Part shown: positions 61,866 to 64,000 of the stretch, one piece after another
How positions within the stretch are numbered: position 1 is the first letter of the stretch
Layout: every line of letters starts with the position of its first letter
NCBI RefSeq assembly: GCF_901875575.1
Contig: NZ_CABFMF010000066.1
Location: 1 to 64,000 of the forward strand
Origin: an uncultured Streptococcus sp.
Lineage (GTDB): Bacteria > Bacillota > Bacilli > Lactobacillales > Streptococcaceae
Length of the DNA: 64,000 nucleotides
Direction of reading: 5' to 3'
The notes under the pieces: model-generated
What the model was told of the DNA's origin: nothing
The model's database searches: none
What the model saw: only the letters and a program-made list of their open reading frames with translations
Made by a program: the position numbers and the translations under genes

Positions 61866-63236
61866 CTAATTGGTAATGTTGAAAATCGGAAGTGAAATGA
61901 TACTTTCAAAGAATTCATTTTGGACACTAGCAAACGAAATAGAACCCTGATGCAAATCAACAATTTGTTTTGAAATTTTTAGCCCAATTCCAGTCGTTCT
62001 AATTTTAGAAATATCAATGTTTTTAAAAGATAATTCATTAAGTTCAGCAATTTTTTCTGGTGAAGCTCCCTGTCCATTATCTTTGATTTCGACAATTACA
62101 TTTGTATCTTTTTTGAATAAGTAGATTCTTATTGTGCAACCCTTTTCGTTATGTAAAACAGAGTTGTAGATGATATTATGGATAACTCTCGTGATTAAAA
62201 ACTGCTCAATCATGATAGATTGATTAACAAGTGAATAATCGTAATCAAATTCAAATTCAAAATCATTCCAGATTTCTTGATTTAAAATATGGATGAGAAT
62301 GTCTTTGAAGAAGGGGATAATTTTTGTTTCAGTCTGATTTAATTGAAGATGACCGGATGAAAGGCGAGCTACTATATTTAAGTCATTTAAAATATTTTGG
62401 ATGTAATAGGATTCCGTCAATATTGGGCGAATATGTTTTTTAGACTGTGTATCTAGTTCAGAATCATTTAACAAGGACGCGTTAGAAATGATGACAGAAA
62501 GAGGTGTTTTGATATCGTGTGCAATTCCTGAAATCCATTGCTCTTTAAAGACTTCATTCTCTTTGAGTAGAGTATCGGTTTGATTAATTGCAGTTGTAAG
62601 ATATTCTAGTTCTGATATAGAATTTATTGGATTTTTCAAACCATCTGGGAGATTCTGAATAGCAGTTACCAGAGGCGCAATTTTACGATTGATATGCGTC
62701 ACACCATAGTAGTAAAGAAAAGCGAAATAAAGGCAGTTGAAAAGCAATACTCCAAATGCTACTAGTGGAATCAGGCGAATACTATCTATATCTAAGTAAT
62801 TATAACTATAACGAGCAATTTTATCTTTTGGAAAACCAACAACAATGATGTAGTCACCTTTTATCTGACTAAAAACAGGATAATCTGCAAGATAATAGCG
62901 AGAAAACTGTAAAATGTCCCCATAGTCAAATTGCGAAGGAACTTCTGTAGGTTTATACTGTTCGTACACTTGTTTTCCAGTCTGCTTATCCAATACCATG
63001 AGCCATAACTTTTGTTCTTTTAGACTAGAAATATCATTTTTAGGTATGTGGACGTTATTTTTTGTGATGGTAATGTGTTCAGAAATTATTTTTACAGTCT
63101 CAGTAGCAGTTTGCTTTTCCCTAATGTAGAAAACAAAACTGGCAATTAGAATAATATTGGTAATAAAGATAATGATGGAAAAAAAGATAAATTTCTTTAG
63201 TGAATACCTTAAAATTTTGGTTTGGTTCATAATCAT
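61866..63236 (-). CDS. Sensor histidine kinase
   Basis: 456 residues. Helix 1 (FFSIIIFITNIILIASFVFYI), an outside sensor part of about 110 residues, helix 2 (LIPLVAFGVLLFNCLYFAFLYYY), HisKA box SGIAHDIKTPLS with His240, and HATPase motifs VIHNIIYNSVLHN (N), KDNGQGA (G1) and TTGIGLKIS (G2). The signal is not known. The start overlaps the regulator stop by 4 bases. Kinases of this form often govern ABC transporters in streptococci. Confidence 0.92.
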   Translation of the reverse strand: MIMNQTKILRYSLKKFIFFSIIIFITNIILIASFVFYIREKQTATETVKIISEHITITKNNVHIPKNDISSLKEQKLWLMVLDKQTGKQVYEQYKPTEVPSQFDYGDILQFSRYYLADYPVFSQIKGDYIIVVGFPKDKIARYSYNYLDIDSIRLIPLVAFGVLLFNCLYFAFLYYYGVTHINRKIAPLVTAIQNLPDGLKNPINSISELEYLTTAINQTDTLLKENEVFKEQWISGIAHDIKTPLSVIISNASLLNDSELDTQSKKHIRPILTESYYIQNILNDLNIVARLSSGHLQLNQTETKIIPFFKDILIHILNQEIWNDFEFEFDYDYSLVNQSIMIEQFLITRVIHNIIYNSVLHNEKGCTIRIYLFKKDTNVIVEIKDNGQGASPEKIAELNELSFKNIDISKIRTTGIGLKISKQIVDLHQGSISFASVQNEFFESIISLPIFNITN

Positions 63237-63931
63237 GATAACAATTTATATCCCAGCCCTTTAGCTGTCTTTAAATATTGAGGTTTTGAAGGATTTTCTT
63301 CTATTTTTTCTCGAATTTTCCGAATATGTACAGTCAAAGAGTTTTCATAACCAAAGCTATCCACTCCCCAAATCGTATCACAGAGCGATTCAGTTGAAAC
63401 GATGTAATTTTTATTATCGTAAAGTTTTTTCAAAATCTTAATTTCAATTGGTGTAATAGAAATTTCTGCTCCATTTTTTTGTACTGTTGCATTCCGAAAA
63501 CTCACCAAAGTCTGTCCAATCTGTATTGCTTCCTGTTCTGATTTATAGCTTCTCCTGAGCAGAGCCATAATACGATAGATAAGATTTTTTGGAATGAAGG
63601 GTTTTACGACATAATCATCACCACCAGCATTGAAACCAGCTACCTCATCTTCAGGATTATTTTTGGCAGTCAGAAAGAGGATAGGAGTATCGCCTTTTTT
63701 TCGGATATGTTTTGCTAATGTATAGCCATCACCATCGGGGAGCATAATGTCCAAAAGGAAAAGGTCGAACTGCTCTGTTTCAATCATGTCCAAACTTGAT
63801 TCTATATCATAGGCTGATGTTAGATTGGAAAATCCGTAGGCAGTGAGAATATCTCTTATGGAAGAGTTTAAAATTTTATCGTCATCAATGATAAGGATGT
63901 GCTTATTCAGGAGCTGTTGTTCGAAATTCAT
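63233..63931 (-). CDS. OmpR family response regulator
   Basis: 232 residues. Receiver: IIDDD acidic pocket, LLDIMLPDGDGY with Asp61 as phosphorylation site, FLTAKN (Thr), VVKPF (Lys). Winged-helix DNA-binding domain: SITPIEIKILKKLYDN ... WGVDSFGYENSLTVHIRKIREKI. First gene of the operon with the kinase. Confidence 0.94.
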   Translation of the reverse strand: MNFEQQLLNKHILIIDDDKILNSSIRDILTAYGFSNLTSAYDIESSLDMIETEQFDLFLLDIMLPDGDGYTLAKHIRKKGDTPILFLTAKNNPEDEVAGFNAGGDDYVVKPFIPKNLIYRIMALLRRSYKSEQEAIQIGQTLVSFRNATVQKNGAEISITPIEIKILKKLYDNKNYIVSTESLCDTIWGVDSFGYENSLTVHIRKIREKIEENPSKPQYLKTAKGLGYKLLS

Positions 63932-63952
63932 AATCTTACCTCGCTTATCTAT

Positions 63953-63961
63953 ATTATACCA
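63953..63961 (-). promoter_or_regulatory. Extended -10 of the two-component operon
   Basis: Minus strand TGGTATAAT, 22 bases before the ATG at 63931. The -35 side is AT-rich without a clear box. Confidence 0.65.
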
Positions 63962-64000
63962 TTTAAAAGAGTGAAAAAAGCAAGATACTTTAATCTTAAT

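Noticed and set aside
1..64000. CRISPR array, tRNA or rRNA genes
   Set aside because: No regularly spaced repeats and no cloverleaf or rRNA-like sequence were noticed on either strand.

Overview
The window comes from a Streptococcus of the mitis/pneumoniae group. Evidence: low-GC DNA, a truncated LPNTG wall-anchored surface protein, an Rgg regulator, a chromosomal order ligA - pulA - glgBCDA - serB-like - glycerate kinase - yueI-like - eno, and streptococcal-type IS1182 and IS630 transposase remnants. It falls into a chromosomal left third (1-23,037), a mosaic accessory island (about 23,018-59,780) and a short right flank (59,781-64,000).

Left third: the 3' end of a proline-rich surface protein, an Rpn-family nuclease, a YdiF-type ABC-F ATPase, an Rgg regulator beside an MFS exporter, DNA ligase LigA, and the alpha-glucan block. 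That block holds pullulanase, branching enzyme, the two ADP-glucose pyrophosphorylase subunits and glycogen synthase. glgBCDA is one tightly overlapped operon behind a good promoter with a CcpA-type cre site. Then come a SerB-like phosphatase, glycerate kinase, a YueI homologue, enolase, a secreted DUF1002 protein and the 23S rRNA uracil methyltransferase rlmD (rumA).

Island: it starts exactly at the 3' end of rlmD. It holds, in order, a decayed RepA_N/CPBP module; a Tn916-family transposon carrying tet(M) with a 5.5-kb Mega element (mef(E)-msr(D)) inside orf6, that is, a Tn2009-like composite; a broken IS1182; a decayed phage head module with an intact-looking AbiEi/AbiEii pair between terL and portal; a DUF6037-like gene; an alpha/beta hydrolase; and two TetR-controlled ABC transporter modules. 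The Tn916 part has lost everything beyond orf17 (the region of the relaxase, coupling protein and oriT in Tn916), and orf15 carries a nonsense codon, so self-transfer looks lost although int, xis, tet(M), mef(E) and msr(D) look intact.

The most unusual structure is that the C-terminal coding end of rlmD (encoding HVECVVLL-like residues) recurs in variant form seven more times (near 28,479, 28,606, 43,307, 43,454, 50,918, 51,778 and 59,754), nearly always at a module boundary. The last copy is the closest to the rlmD end and lies over the stop codon of the final ABC exporter gene. The simplest reading is repeated insertion of different elements into the rlmD 3' end, each leaving an attachment-site scar.

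Right flank: a DagK/YegS-type lipid kinase, an IS630 transposase remnant that has apparently removed the start of a DUF3955 membrane protein, and a two-component system (OmpR-type regulator and histidine kinase) on the minus strand. Resistance expression appears controlled by leader peptides for tet(M), mef(E) and msr(D). The two ABC modules carry their own palindromic operators. No tRNA, rRNA or CRISPR array was seen.
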